Part shown: piece by piece, positions 1-5,791 of the stretch
Numbering within the stretch: the first letter of the stretch is position 1
Layout of the letters: every line of letters starts with the position of its first letter
Assembly (NCBI GenBank): GCA_005885165.1
Contig: VAXR01000077.1
Coordinates: 1-11,711 of the forward strand
Direction: 5' to 3'
Origin: Actinomycetota bacterium
GTDB lineage: Bacteria > Actinomycetota > Thermoleophilia > Solirubrobacterales > Thermoleophilaceae
Length of the DNA stretch: 11,711 nt
Made by a program: the position numbers and the translations under genes
The notes under the pieces: generated by a model
The model's database searches: none
What the model was told of the DNA's origin: nothing
What the model saw: only the letters and a program-made list of their open reading frames with translations

Positions 1-101
1 CGCCACTCGCAGCGCGCCCGAAGGATCGCGATGTTCCCGCGGTCGGCGTAGATGTTCATGAGCTCGGGGTAGAGCGAGCAGACGCGCAGCGTCGCGTCCA
101 T
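1..101 (-). CDS. gatD: GatD-like glutamine amidotransferase subunit, N-terminal fragment
   Basis: Only the first 33 codons lie in the window; the rest runs off the left edge. The visible start includes SLYPELMNIYADRGN, the typical opening of the CobB/CobQ-type class I glutamine amidotransferase GatD. In known systems GatD releases ammonia from glutamine and passes it to MurT, which amidates the alpha-carboxyl of D-glutamate in lipid II. The ATG at 101-99 overlaps the stop of the upstream methyltransferase by one base (TGATG), so translation is probably coupled. The catalytic Cys and His lie outside the window and cannot be checked. The call rests on this N-terminal motif and on murT two genes upstream. 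A cobyric-acid-synthase-like amidotransferase is the alternative, but is unlikely next to murT. Confidence 0.88.
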   Translation of the reverse strand, partial: MDATLRVCSLYPELMNIYADRGNIAILRARCEW

Positions 102-859
102 CAGGGCGCCTCCAGGATGACCACGACGCTGCCCACGTAATCGCCGACCGGCTCGACCGTCCGGCGCGGACGGACGCGCATCCCGAGCCGCGCGGCGGCG
201 GTCTCGAGCTCCTCAGGCGTGACGGCGTCGAGCCGGATGCTCGCCATCGTCTCCTCGAGCTTGCCGTCCGGCGAGACCGCCTGGCGGAGGCGGTCGATCC
301 TGATCGCCCCGGGCTCGGGGTGCACCGCCATCGGCAGGCTCGAGAAGACCCAGCCGTCCCGCTCGCGCACGTCGGGCAGAGGCGGATCGGCCTCCTCGGC
401 GGGAACGCCCTCGAGCGGGTCGGCGAGGGCCAGCGCGAGGGTGCCCCCGGCGCGCAGGTGTGCCCGGGCGCTCGAGAGGAGCGCGTCGCGGCCATCCCGG
501 CCGCCCATCAGCTGCGTGACCTGCATCGGCCCGAGTACCAGGGCGTAATCGCGCTCCGCGAGCTCGAACGACCGCGCGTCCGCCACCACGGCCTCTATCC
601 GGAGCTGCCGGGCTCGGGCTCGCGATGCCAGCGCGCCTAGCAGCGCGGGCTCAGAGTCGAGCGCCGTGACGTCGTGGCCGCGCGCGGCCAGATCTAGCGC
701 GACCCGGCCGGTGCCGCAACCGAGCTCGAGCACGGGTCCTCCGGCGGCGCTCGCGAGCTCGCGCCAGAGCGCGAGGTCCGCCTCGTAGGCGCTGCACTCA
801 ACGTCGTGCCAGATCACCGGGTCGGCAATCGCCGCTGCGCGCGCGGTCAGTCCGACCAC
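101..859 (-). CDS. Class I SAM-dependent methyltransferase between murT and gatD
   Basis: A protein of about 252 residues. The SAM-binding glycine loop is at residues 43-52 (VLELGCGTGR) and the acidic residue ending strand 2 at about D69 (TALDSE). This is a Rossmann-fold class I methyltransferase; the substrate cannot be read from sequence. The gene overlaps the 3' end of murT by 13 bases if the GTG at 859-857 is the start. A GGAGG at 864-860 abuts that GTG but sits 9 bases before an in-frame CTG at 850-848, so the true start may be the CTG; the two forms differ by three residues. The stop overlaps the gatD start by one base. Its position suggests co-expression with lipid II amidation, so an envelope precursor is a possible substrate. 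That is inference; it could also be an unrelated passenger. Confidence 0.9.
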   Translation of the reverse strand: MVGLTARAAAIADPVIWHDVECSAYEADLALWRELASAAGGPVLELGCGTGRVALDLAARGHDVTALDSEPALLGALASRARARQLRIEAVVADARSFELAERDYALVLGPMQVTQLMGGRDGRDALLSSARAHLRAGGTLALALADPLEGVPAEEADPPLPDVRERDGWVFSSLPMAVHPEPGAIRIDRLRQAVSPDGKLEETMASIRLDAVTPEELETAAARLGMRVRPRRTVEPVGDYVGSVVVILEAP

Positions 860-2199
860 CTCCGGGCGACGCCGCGGTGCGTTAGCAGGTCGCGCAACTC
901 GAGCAGGGCCGTGTAGGTCGGCAGCGCGTACAGCGGCGCGCCGTTGCCCGCTGCCAGGGCGGCGTCGAGCGAGCGGCCAAGGTTGCGATCGGTCTCGATC
1001 GGCGCGTCGATGCCCGCGTACTTCAACCGCAGGGCCATCTCCTCGGCGCGCGTGCCCGAGCAGGTGACGCGGCGGACGTGCCCGGTGAGCAGCTCGAAGT
1101 CCGCGTCCCAGATCCACGAGACGTCGCGCCCGTCGGCGATCCCGTCGTTCAGGGCGAGCCAGAGGTCCAGCGAGCCCTGCTCGAGGGTCAGCGTGCGCAG
1201 GACCTCGTTGGCGCCGGCCGGGTTCTTGATGAGCAGGATCGAGAGGTCGCGCCCGCCGATCGGTATCCGCTCGACGCGCCCGAACACCGCCGCAAGCTCG
1301 CCCAGCGCCGCCCTCACCTGCTCGAGCGAGGCACCCAGCTGCAGCGCCGCCGCGGTTGCGGCGAGCGCGTTGTAGACGTTGTAGAGCCCGGGCAGCGGCA
1401 GGAGCACCTCCGCGCTGCCGGCGGGGGTTCGGAGCTCGATGGTGGACCCCGACATTCCGTGCAGCGCCACGTGCTCGGCGGCGATATCGGGGCGCGGTCG
1501 CTCGCGACCGCAGTTCGGACAGCGGTAGTGCCCCAGGTGCCCCATGAAGATCGCCTCGTACACGTACGGATGCCCGCAGCGGCGGCAGTGCTTCGAGTCG
1601 GCGGCGTGCTGGAGCTCCGGGAGCGCGAGCGAGTCGTCCTCTACGCCGAAATACGTGACTCCCTCGCGTTCTCGTCCCAGGTCGGCGACGAGCGGGTCGT
1701 CCGCGCACAGCACGAGCTCCGACCGTCCAGCGCGCTCTGCCGTGAGCTCCGCCCAGCGGTCGGCCAGCGTCTCGAGCTCGCCGTAGCGGTCGAGCTGATC
1801 GCGAAAGAGGTTGCAGAGGACGAGCATCCTCGGATCGAGCTGGCCGGCCACCGGCACGAGCCACGCCTCGTCGACCTCGAAGACGCCGAGCTCGCCCGGC
1901 TTCCCGCCCGCGTCGAGCAGCGCGGTGGCGATGCCCCAGTGCATATTCGACCCGGCTCGGTTGCGCACCACCGGGACGCCCGCGCGCTCCATGGCCGCGC
2001 CGATCATCGACGCGGTGGTCGTCTTCCCGTTCGTGGCGGACACGAGCACCGACCCGGCGCCGAGCCGGGCGCCGAGGCGCGAGATTGCATCGGGCTCGAC
2101 GCGCAGCAGGAAGCGGCCGGGGGCGGTCGTCCCGCCGCGGCCCGCCGCGCGGATGGCGGCCCGGACGATCCGGGCGAGCCCCAGCCGGAGGCCCGCCAT
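847..2199 (-). CDS. murT: MurT, lipid II isoglutaminyl synthase (glutamine-hydrolysing) ligase subunit
   Basis: A 450-residue Mur-ligase-like protein of the usual MurT length. The ATP-binding P-loop is at residues 55-62 (ATNGKTTT). A four-cysteine ribbon insert is at C205, C208, C227 and C230 (CRRC and CPNC), as in characterised MurT proteins. The C-terminal DUF1727 domain spans about 315-435, with KNPAGANEVL near 325-334 and an Asp-rich stretch at 351-369 (NDGIADGRDVSWIWDADFE) where the family's essential Asp is found. MurT activates the D-Glu carboxyl of lipid II in the cytoplasm; GatD supplies ammonia, giving D-isoglutamine. The ATG at 2199-2197 overlaps the lipid kinase stop by one base (TGATG). 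All key motifs look intact. Unusually, gatD does not follow directly: a methyltransferase gene lies between. Confidence 0.95.
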   Translation of the reverse strand: MAGLRLGLARIVRAAIRAAGRGGTTAPGRFLLRVEPDAISRLGARLGAGSVLVSATNGKTTTASMIGAAMERAGVPVVRNRAGSNMHWGIATALLDAGGKPGELGVFEVDEAWLVPVAGQLDPRMLVLCNLFRDQLDRYGELETLADRWAELTAERAGRSELVLCADDPLVADLGREREGVTYFGVEDDSLALPELQHAADSKHCRRCGHPYVYEAIFMGHLGHYRCPNCGRERPRPDIAAEHVALHGMSGSTIELRTPAGSAEVLLPLPGLYNVYNALAATAAALQLGASLEQVRAALGELAAVFGRVERIPIGGRDLSILLIKNPAGANEVLRTLTLEQGSLDLWLALNDGIADGRDVSWIWDADFELLTGHVRRVTCSGTRAEEMALRLKYAGIDAPIETDRNLGRSLDAALAAGNGAPLYALPTYTALLELRDLLTHRGVARRWSD

Positions 2200-3080
2200 C
2201 AGGACGCCGGGACGACGACGCCGAGCACCCGCGGAGCCACGCGGATCTTCACCGGCAGATCGGCGATCGGATCGCCGTCGGCGTAGACGGTGAACGGACG
2301 GTCGGCGCTGATCTCGATCTCGGTCCCGCGCAGGAAGACCAGTGACGGGTCGTCTACGTGCGTGCCCTTGAAGACCTTGCCCATGCCTTTCAGGAAGTTC
2401 AGCTTCGGGCTCTCGGTGCAGAGCATGACGTCGAGAAGCCCGTCGTCGAGCTCGGCGTGTGGCACGAGATACATGCCACCGCCGTACGCCTTCGAGTTCG
2501 CGACGGCCACGCCGTATCCCCTCATCGCGTGGCGTTTTCCGTCGACGCTTACGTCGAAGGGCTCTGGCTTCCAGGCAACCAGCGTGCGAAGCCCCGCGTA
2601 CAGGTACACGAGCTTGCCGCGGACCAGCTTCGCCTCGTTGGCGATGCGGTTGGCGTCGGAGTCGAAGCCGCAGCTCGCGATGCTCACGTACGTCGCGCCG
2701 TCCGCCTCGGCCACGTCGATCGTCCGCACGTCCCCCTCGACCGCCACGCGCGCGGCCGCGGCCGGCTCGGTGGGGATCCCGAGGACACGGGCCAGGTCGT
2801 TGCCCCGGCCGCCGGGGAGGATCGCGAGCGGGACGCCCGTGCCGCACATCACGCCGGCCAGCGTCCCGACCAGCCCGTCGCCGCCGAGGGCTGCGACCGG
2901 CTCGCCCGTGTCGGCTGCTGCGGCCGCCTCCTTGCGGGCGTGCTCGGCGCTCGAGGTCTCGATCACGCGGAAATCGGCGCCGAGACGCTCCAGCTCCGCG
3001 CGTACCTGGGAGAGGGCGCGGGCGGCACGCCCGGCGCCTGCGGTCGGGTTGACCACCACCGCTAGCCGCCGACCGCTCAC
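2199..3080 (-). CDS. Diacylglycerol-kinase-like lipid kinase
   Basis: A protein of 293 residues from the GTG at 3080-3078. It opens with the family strand RLAVVVNPTAGAGR (residues 5-18), then ALGGDG (64-69) and PGGRGND (89-95), the nucleotide-binding signature (most relatives have PGGTGND), DDGLLDV (212-218) and a late ADGDP (267-271) matching the DGEP-type active-site motif. DgkB/YegS-type enzymes phosphorylate diacylglycerol or a related lipid at the inner membrane face, recycling it to phosphatidate. The exact substrate is not certain. The start was chosen because a TAGACT box lies 7 bases before GTG 3080, fitting a leaderless transcript. A GTG at 3086 and another at 3134 are in frame, but the domain begins right after 3080. 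First gene of the murT-gatD operon. Confidence 0.9.
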   Translation of the reverse strand: MSGRRLAVVVNPTAGAGRAARALSQVRAELERLGADFRVIETSSAEHARKEAAAAADTGEPVAALGGDGLVGTLAGVMCGTGVPLAILPGGRGNDLARVLGIPTEPAAAARVAVEGDVRTIDVAEADGATYVSIASCGFDSDANRIANEAKLVRGKLVYLYAGLRTLVAWKPEPFDVSVDGKRHAMRGYGVAVANSKAYGGGMYLVPHAELDDGLLDVMLCTESPKLNFLKGMGKVFKGTHVDDPSLVFLRGTEIEISADRPFTVYADGDPIADLPVKIRVAPRVLGVVVPAS

Positions 3081-3166
3081 CCGCACGAGTCTAAGAGAGC
3101 CTTGAGTCGGCAGGGGGCGAATTCGGCGCGCCACGGCCCTTTCCGCGGAAACCGAACGGAGGAGAT
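3081..3166. promoter_or_regulatory. Divergent promoter region between lipid kinase and pseudophosphatase
   Basis: These 86 bases separate two divergent starts. On the minus strand TAGACT (3093-3088) ends 7 bases before the kinase GTG, the spacing seen in leaderless actinobacterial genes. On the plus strand there is no clear -10 box, but a strong Shine-Dalgarno site precedes the phosphatase-like gene. No good -35 match was found for either direction. Confidence 0.45.
3158..3164 (+). promoter_or_regulatory. Strong ribosome binding site
   Basis: GGAGGAG lies two bases before the ATG at 3167 at its closest and eight at its 5' end. It fixes the start of the phosphatase-like gene against the internal ATG at 3242. 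It is one of the few strong Shine-Dalgarno sites in the window. Confidence 0.7.
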
Positions 3167-3667
3167 ATGCGCGAACCGAAGCGAATCTGGTGGGCGCGCC
3201 CGAAGAAGCTCTGCGCCCTCGAGCGCCCCGGCGGCGGAGGGATGAGCCACCGGCCCGAGCGCCGGAAGCAGGAGATCGCCTACCTCAAGAACCGCGGCGT
3301 CCGGCTCGTCATCAGCACGATGAAGTCGCGTCACAACCTCGAGGCGTACGAGAAGGCCGGGCTCGAGTGGCACCACGTACCCGTGCCGTCGTGCGCCAAC
3401 GGGGAGGACGCGCTGGAGGAGCTCCTTCCGCTGCTCCGCCGTGAGCTTCGCAAGGGCGGCGCCGTGGCGGTTCACGGCGACAGGTACACGGACTTCGTCG
3501 CAGCGCTCTGTGCCGCCCACATGTATGAGGCGCGGGGAAAGGACCTCGAGGACTCCCTCGTCGAGGCCGCGGAGGCGGGACTCAAGGTCACGCAGGAGGC
3601 CGCCCAGCTCGTCGGCGTCGACTACGCAGCAGTCCAGCCCCGCTCGCGCATAGCGGCCACGACCTGA
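3167..3667 (+). CDS. Dual-specificity-phosphatase-like protein lacking the catalytic loop
   Basis: A protein of 166 residues with no signal peptide or membrane helix. The layout follows the small dual-specificity/tyrosine phosphatase fold: ERPGGGG near 19-25, LKNRGVRLVIST (40-51), YEKAGLEWHHVPVPS (61-75) where family members have the general-acid loop, then a helix and strand leading to AVAVHGDRYTDFVAA (99-113). In active enzymes this last place reads HCxxGxxR. Here the Cys is Gly and the Gly and Arg are also absent, so thiol-phosphatase chemistry is not expected. It may be a pseudophosphatase that binds a partner or phospho-ligand. The fold call rests on remembered family patterns and is moderate. 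The start is set by GGAGGAG. It is divergent from the envelope operon, and its last 46 bases overlap the convergent small gene at 3622-3906. Confidence 0.72.
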   Translation: MREPKRIWWARPKKLCALERPGGGGMSHRPERRKQEIAYLKNRGVRLVISTMKSRHNLEAYEKAGLEWHHVPVPSCANGEDALEELLPLLRRELRKGGAVAVHGDRYTDFVAALCAAHMYEARGKDLEDSLVEAAEAGLKVTQEAAQLVGVDYAAVQPRSRIAATT

Positions 3668-3906
3668 TCGGGGCGGTCGGTCACCACGTAGGCGTCGATC
3701 ATCGCGCCCGAGTCGTTGATCGTGATCGATAGGCCGGACTCCACGCGCCGGACCTTCGAGATTGGCGCGACGGGCCGGCCCGAGCCCATCCGCGGGGTCA
3801 CGCGCCCCGTCGCCACGCGATGCACGCCGTCGAGGGCCGCCAGGGAGTCGAGCAACCGCCGGTAGCCCTTGCTCGAGGAGTGCTTGTGGTGCGTCTTGCG
3901 CGGCAC
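3622..3906 (-). CDS. Small conserved His-rich protein (possibly DUF2103-like)
   Basis: A basic protein of 94 residues, GTG start at 3906-3904, three bases after the stop of the arrestin-like gene upstream. The N-terminus is rich in His and Lys (KTHHKHSSSK), which could bind metal. It is followed by GYRRLLDSL, a glycine-rich segment TGRVTPRMGSGRPVAPISKV (33-52) and SGLSITINDSGAMIDAYVVT (57-76), the last likely a beta hairpin. The pattern reminds me of the DUF2103 'predicted metal-binding' family, but I cannot confirm this. No function is known to me. It is the last gene of the HAD-arrestin operon. Its 3' end runs 46 bases into the convergent phosphatase-like gene, so both termini are read from the same DNA on opposite strands. 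Confidence 0.75.
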   Translation of the reverse strand: MPRKTHHKHSSSKGYRRLLDSLAALDGVHRVATGRVTPRMGSGRPVAPISKVRRVESGLSITINDSGAMIDAYVVTDRPDQVVAAMRERGWTAA

Positions 3907-3909
3907 GGC

Positions 3910-4266
3910 TCAGCGTGAGGCCGGCAGTACGACGATCGCGTGACGGGCGTGGGTATCGAGCCCGCGCTCGTCCGACTTCGCGTCGATCTCCCAGTAGAGG
4001 GCGCCCAGGCTGTCGGCGTACGAGGGCGGGGCGTCGGCCGGGACCTGCAGGCTGAACTCGAAGCTCGCCGGCGCCGCGACGTCGCCCTGCGCGAGCTCGG
4101 CACCCTCGATCGTGCGCACGACGCCGGTGTAGTCGGCGGTCCTGTCGCGCTGTAGGAGCGAGACGGAAAGCCGGCGCGAGTGCCCTCCCTCGCGGACCTC
4201 CACGCGACCGCGCACCCAGTCGCCGGGCGCGTAGGGCCTGTCGTCGACCACAAGCTCGAGCTTCAC
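3910..4266 (-). CDS. Soluble arrestin-like (Spo0M-type) beta-sandwich protein
   Basis: A protein of 118 residues with no signal or membrane segment. It opens with LELVVDDRPYAPGDWVRGRVEV (3-24), the 'charged turn, Y-x-PG-x-x-V-x-G' pattern of the arrestin N-terminal fold. It ends with PSYADSLGALYWEIDAKSD (81-99) and a final strand AIVVLP. This last part aligns with the end of the membrane-anchored protein encoded just upstream, so the two are probably related. Arrestin-like domains act as protein-binding scaffolds; bacterial Spo0M proteins are the nearest model, but partner and role are unknown. The GTG start overlaps the upstream stop in a GTGA junction (4263-4266), so the two are likely translated together, perhaps in fixed ratio. 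It is a single half of the two-lobed arrestin fold. Confidence 0.7.
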   Translation of the reverse strand: MKLELVVDDRPYAPGDWVRGRVEVREGGHSRRLSVSLLQRDRTADYTGVVRTIEGAELAQGDVAAPASFEFSLQVPADAPPSYADSLGALYWEIDAKSDERGLDTHARHAIVVLPASR

Positions 4267-4922
4267 GGCGACACCCAGATCGGAACGTCGCGGTGCGGAT
4301 CGGAGCGGTGCTCCCGGGCGACCCGCGCCGACACGCGCCAGGCCCAGGAGACCGTGTCGCCCTCGTACGAGAACGCGGAGTCCGGAGGGACTGCGAAGTC
4401 CAGTCGCTGCTCTCCGGCGCTCGGATCCACGTCACGCCAGTCCGTCACGACCTCCGTGCGCTCGGTGCTGCGGCGTTCCGATCGATGCCCCTGCGCGTCG
4501 TAGGACTCGACCTTCACGTCGTGGAACGCGGTGCACATCAGCCCGATCTGGAGCTTGCCGTCGATCCGGCTCGGGTCGGTCACGCGCAGGGTGGCGTGGA
4601 CCGCGTCGCCTCGCCGCAGCTCGATGGGATCGGCTGTCACGTCGAGGTAGCGCGCGACCCGCGCATGGAACAGCCGCCGCCACAGCCAGATGGCGACGAG
4701 CACGAGGAGGATCGCCACGCCGAGGAAGACGGCGGCCCCGACCTCGGAGCCCGACTTGCTCTTGGCCGTGTTGCGGCCAACCCACAGCGCGATCGAGCCG
4801 CCGAGCGCGCCGAGGGCGAATAGGAACAGCAGGATCGGACCCCACGGGCGCGTACGAGCGGCGCGCCGCGACTGGCGGCCGGGCGGGTGGCCTGGCGGCA
4901 GGTGGTCGAAACGAGCGCTCAC
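4263..4922 (-). CDS. Membrane-anchored protein with cytoplasmic arrestin-like domain
   Basis: A protein of 219 residues. After a Pro/Arg-rich N-terminus come two hydrophobic helices (about 28-48 and 61-82) joined by a short polar loop, then basic WRRLFHAR. The positive flanks place both ends in the cytoplasm. Residues 93-219 form a beta-rich domain: PIELRRGDAVHATLRV (99-114), a strand with MCTAF (129-133), DFAVPPDSAFSYEGDTVSWA (175-194) and a terminal PIWV. This follows the same strand order as the soluble arrestin-like gene downstream (FSYEGDTVSWAWRVSA against PSYADSLGALYWEIDA). I infer a membrane-tethered partner of that protein. It overlaps the HAD gene stop by GTGA (4919-4922) and the downstream start by GTGA (4263-4266). 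Function is unknown. Confidence 0.75.
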   Translation of the reverse strand: MSARFDHLPPGHPPGRQSRRAARTRPWGPILLFLFALGALGGSIALWVGRNTAKSKSGSEVGAAVFLGVAILLVLVAIWLWRRLFHARVARYLDVTADPIELRRGDAVHATLRVTDPSRIDGKLQIGLMCTAFHDVKVESYDAQGHRSERRSTERTEVVTDWRDVDPSAGEQRLDFAVPPDSAFSYEGDTVSWAWRVSARVAREHRSDPHRDVPIWVSP

Positions 4923-5752
4923 GAGCCCGCCCCGTTTTCTTCACCGAGGACGAGAGTGCCGAGGTTGGGCGCCACCGCGACCGGCCGCGCACCGTCCTGG
5001 CCGCCGAGCTCGCCGAGCTCGGCCTCGGTCGGCGGATCGGTCCCCGTGAGCACGAGCGCGGCGTCGAGGCCGGCTTTCGCCGCCGCCGCGATGTCGGCGT
5101 CGAGCCGATCGCCCACCACCAGCGTCCTGCCCTCGCCTAACCGATCGAGCGCGGTCAGCATCAGTTGGGGCTGGGGCTTGCCCACGATCGCCCCGGTGCG
5201 GCCCGACGCGGCCTCGATCGCCGCGAGGATCGCTCCGGTGCCCGGCCAGGGGCCGTCGGGCTTCGGGAAGGTCGGGTCTCGGCTAGTGGCGAGGAGATCG
5301 GCGCCGCGGCGCACCGCCAGGGATGCGATCCGCAGGTCGTCGTAGGTCAGCTCATCGGTTCCGCCCAGGACGACGATCTCGGAGCGGCTCGCGAGGTCCG
5401 TCCCGTTCAGCACCTTCAGCCCGGCGTCGGCCACGTGGCGGAGCATCACCTCGGTGCCGATCACGAACGCCGTGCGACCCCGGCGTGTCTCGGCAAGGAG
5501 GTGCTGCATCGCGCCGCCGACGGTCACGACGTCGCCCGCGGAGGCCTGGACCCCGATCCCCCAGAGGTCGCGCACGTAGTCCTCGCCGGACAGTCGCGAG
5601 TTGTTCGTGACGAATGCGATCCGCTTGCCGGCTCCGCGCAGCGCGGCGATCGCCTCCACAGCGCGCGGGGTGGGCTCGCCGCCGATCCACACGCACCCAT
5701 CGAGATCGAGGATCAGCTGGTCGTATCCACTGACAAGCGGGGAGACACCCAC
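4919..5752 (-). CDS. HAD-superfamily hydrolase, subfamily IIA (NagD/phosphoglycolate-phosphatase-like)
   Basis: A protein of 277 residues, standard for the subfamily. HAD motif I is DLDGCVW with the nucleophile D16 and D18, motif II TNNS (49-52), a C2-type cap in the middle with TSRDPTFPKPDGPWPGTGA (156-174), motif III Lys in GKPQP (K192), and motif IV GDRLDADI (214-221). All catalytic residues are present. Such enzymes dephosphorylate small metabolites such as 2-phosphoglycolate, glycerol phosphate or nucleotides in the cytoplasm; the substrate here is not certain. The GTG start at 5752-5750 is six bases after a TAGCGT box on the same strand, fitting a leaderless transcript. First gene of a four-gene operon with two arrestin-like proteins and a small conserved protein. 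Confidence 0.9.
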   Translation of the reverse strand: MGVSPLVSGYDQLILDLDGCVWIGGEPTPRAVEAIAALRGAGKRIAFVTNNSRLSGEDYVRDLWGIGVQASAGDVVTVGGAMQHLLAETRRGRTAFVIGTEVMLRHVADAGLKVLNGTDLASRSEIVVLGGTDELTYDDLRIASLAVRRGADLLATSRDPTFPKPDGPWPGTGAILAAIEAASGRTGAIVGKPQPQLMLTALDRLGEGRTLVVGDRLDADIAAAAKAGLDAALVLTGTDPPTEAELGELGGQDGARPVAVAPNLGTLVLGEENGAGS

Positions 5753-5791
5753 GGCTCCACGCTACCGCCGCACGCGGGCGCCTATCCTCGA
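5753..5791. promoter_or_regulatory. Very short divergent promoter region
   Basis: Only 39 bases separate the HAD GTG from the thioredoxin ATG. On the minus strand TAGCGT (5764-5759) ends six bases before the HAD start. On the plus strand TATCCT (5783-5788) lies three bases before ATG 5792 and nine before an in-frame GTG at 5798. There is no Shine-Dalgarno site for the thioredoxin gene. Any -35 elements would fall inside or near the opposite gene, so the two promoters must overlap. Confidence 0.4.

Noticed and set aside
860..1864. Upstream part of the 587-codon open frame containing the methyltransferase
   Set aside because: It is antisense-phase shadow of murT on the same strand, rich in Arg/Ala/Gly with no domain; the real gene starts at 850-859.
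1078..2286. 402-codon plus-strand frame opposite murT
   Set aside because: Typical high-GC antisense frame; murT on the other strand has all family motifs.
2200..2847. Open-frame extension upstream of murT
   Set aside because: It overlaps the lipid kinase in another frame and has low-complexity Arg-rich sequence; murT clearly starts at 2199.
3077..4435. 452-codon minus-strand frame across several genes
   Set aside because: It spans gene boundaries and the antisense of the phosphatase-like gene, with no recognisable domain.
5165..5791. N-terminal extension of the thioredoxin frame
   Set aside because: It lies antisense to the HAD gene; the thioredoxin fold begins at ATG 5792.
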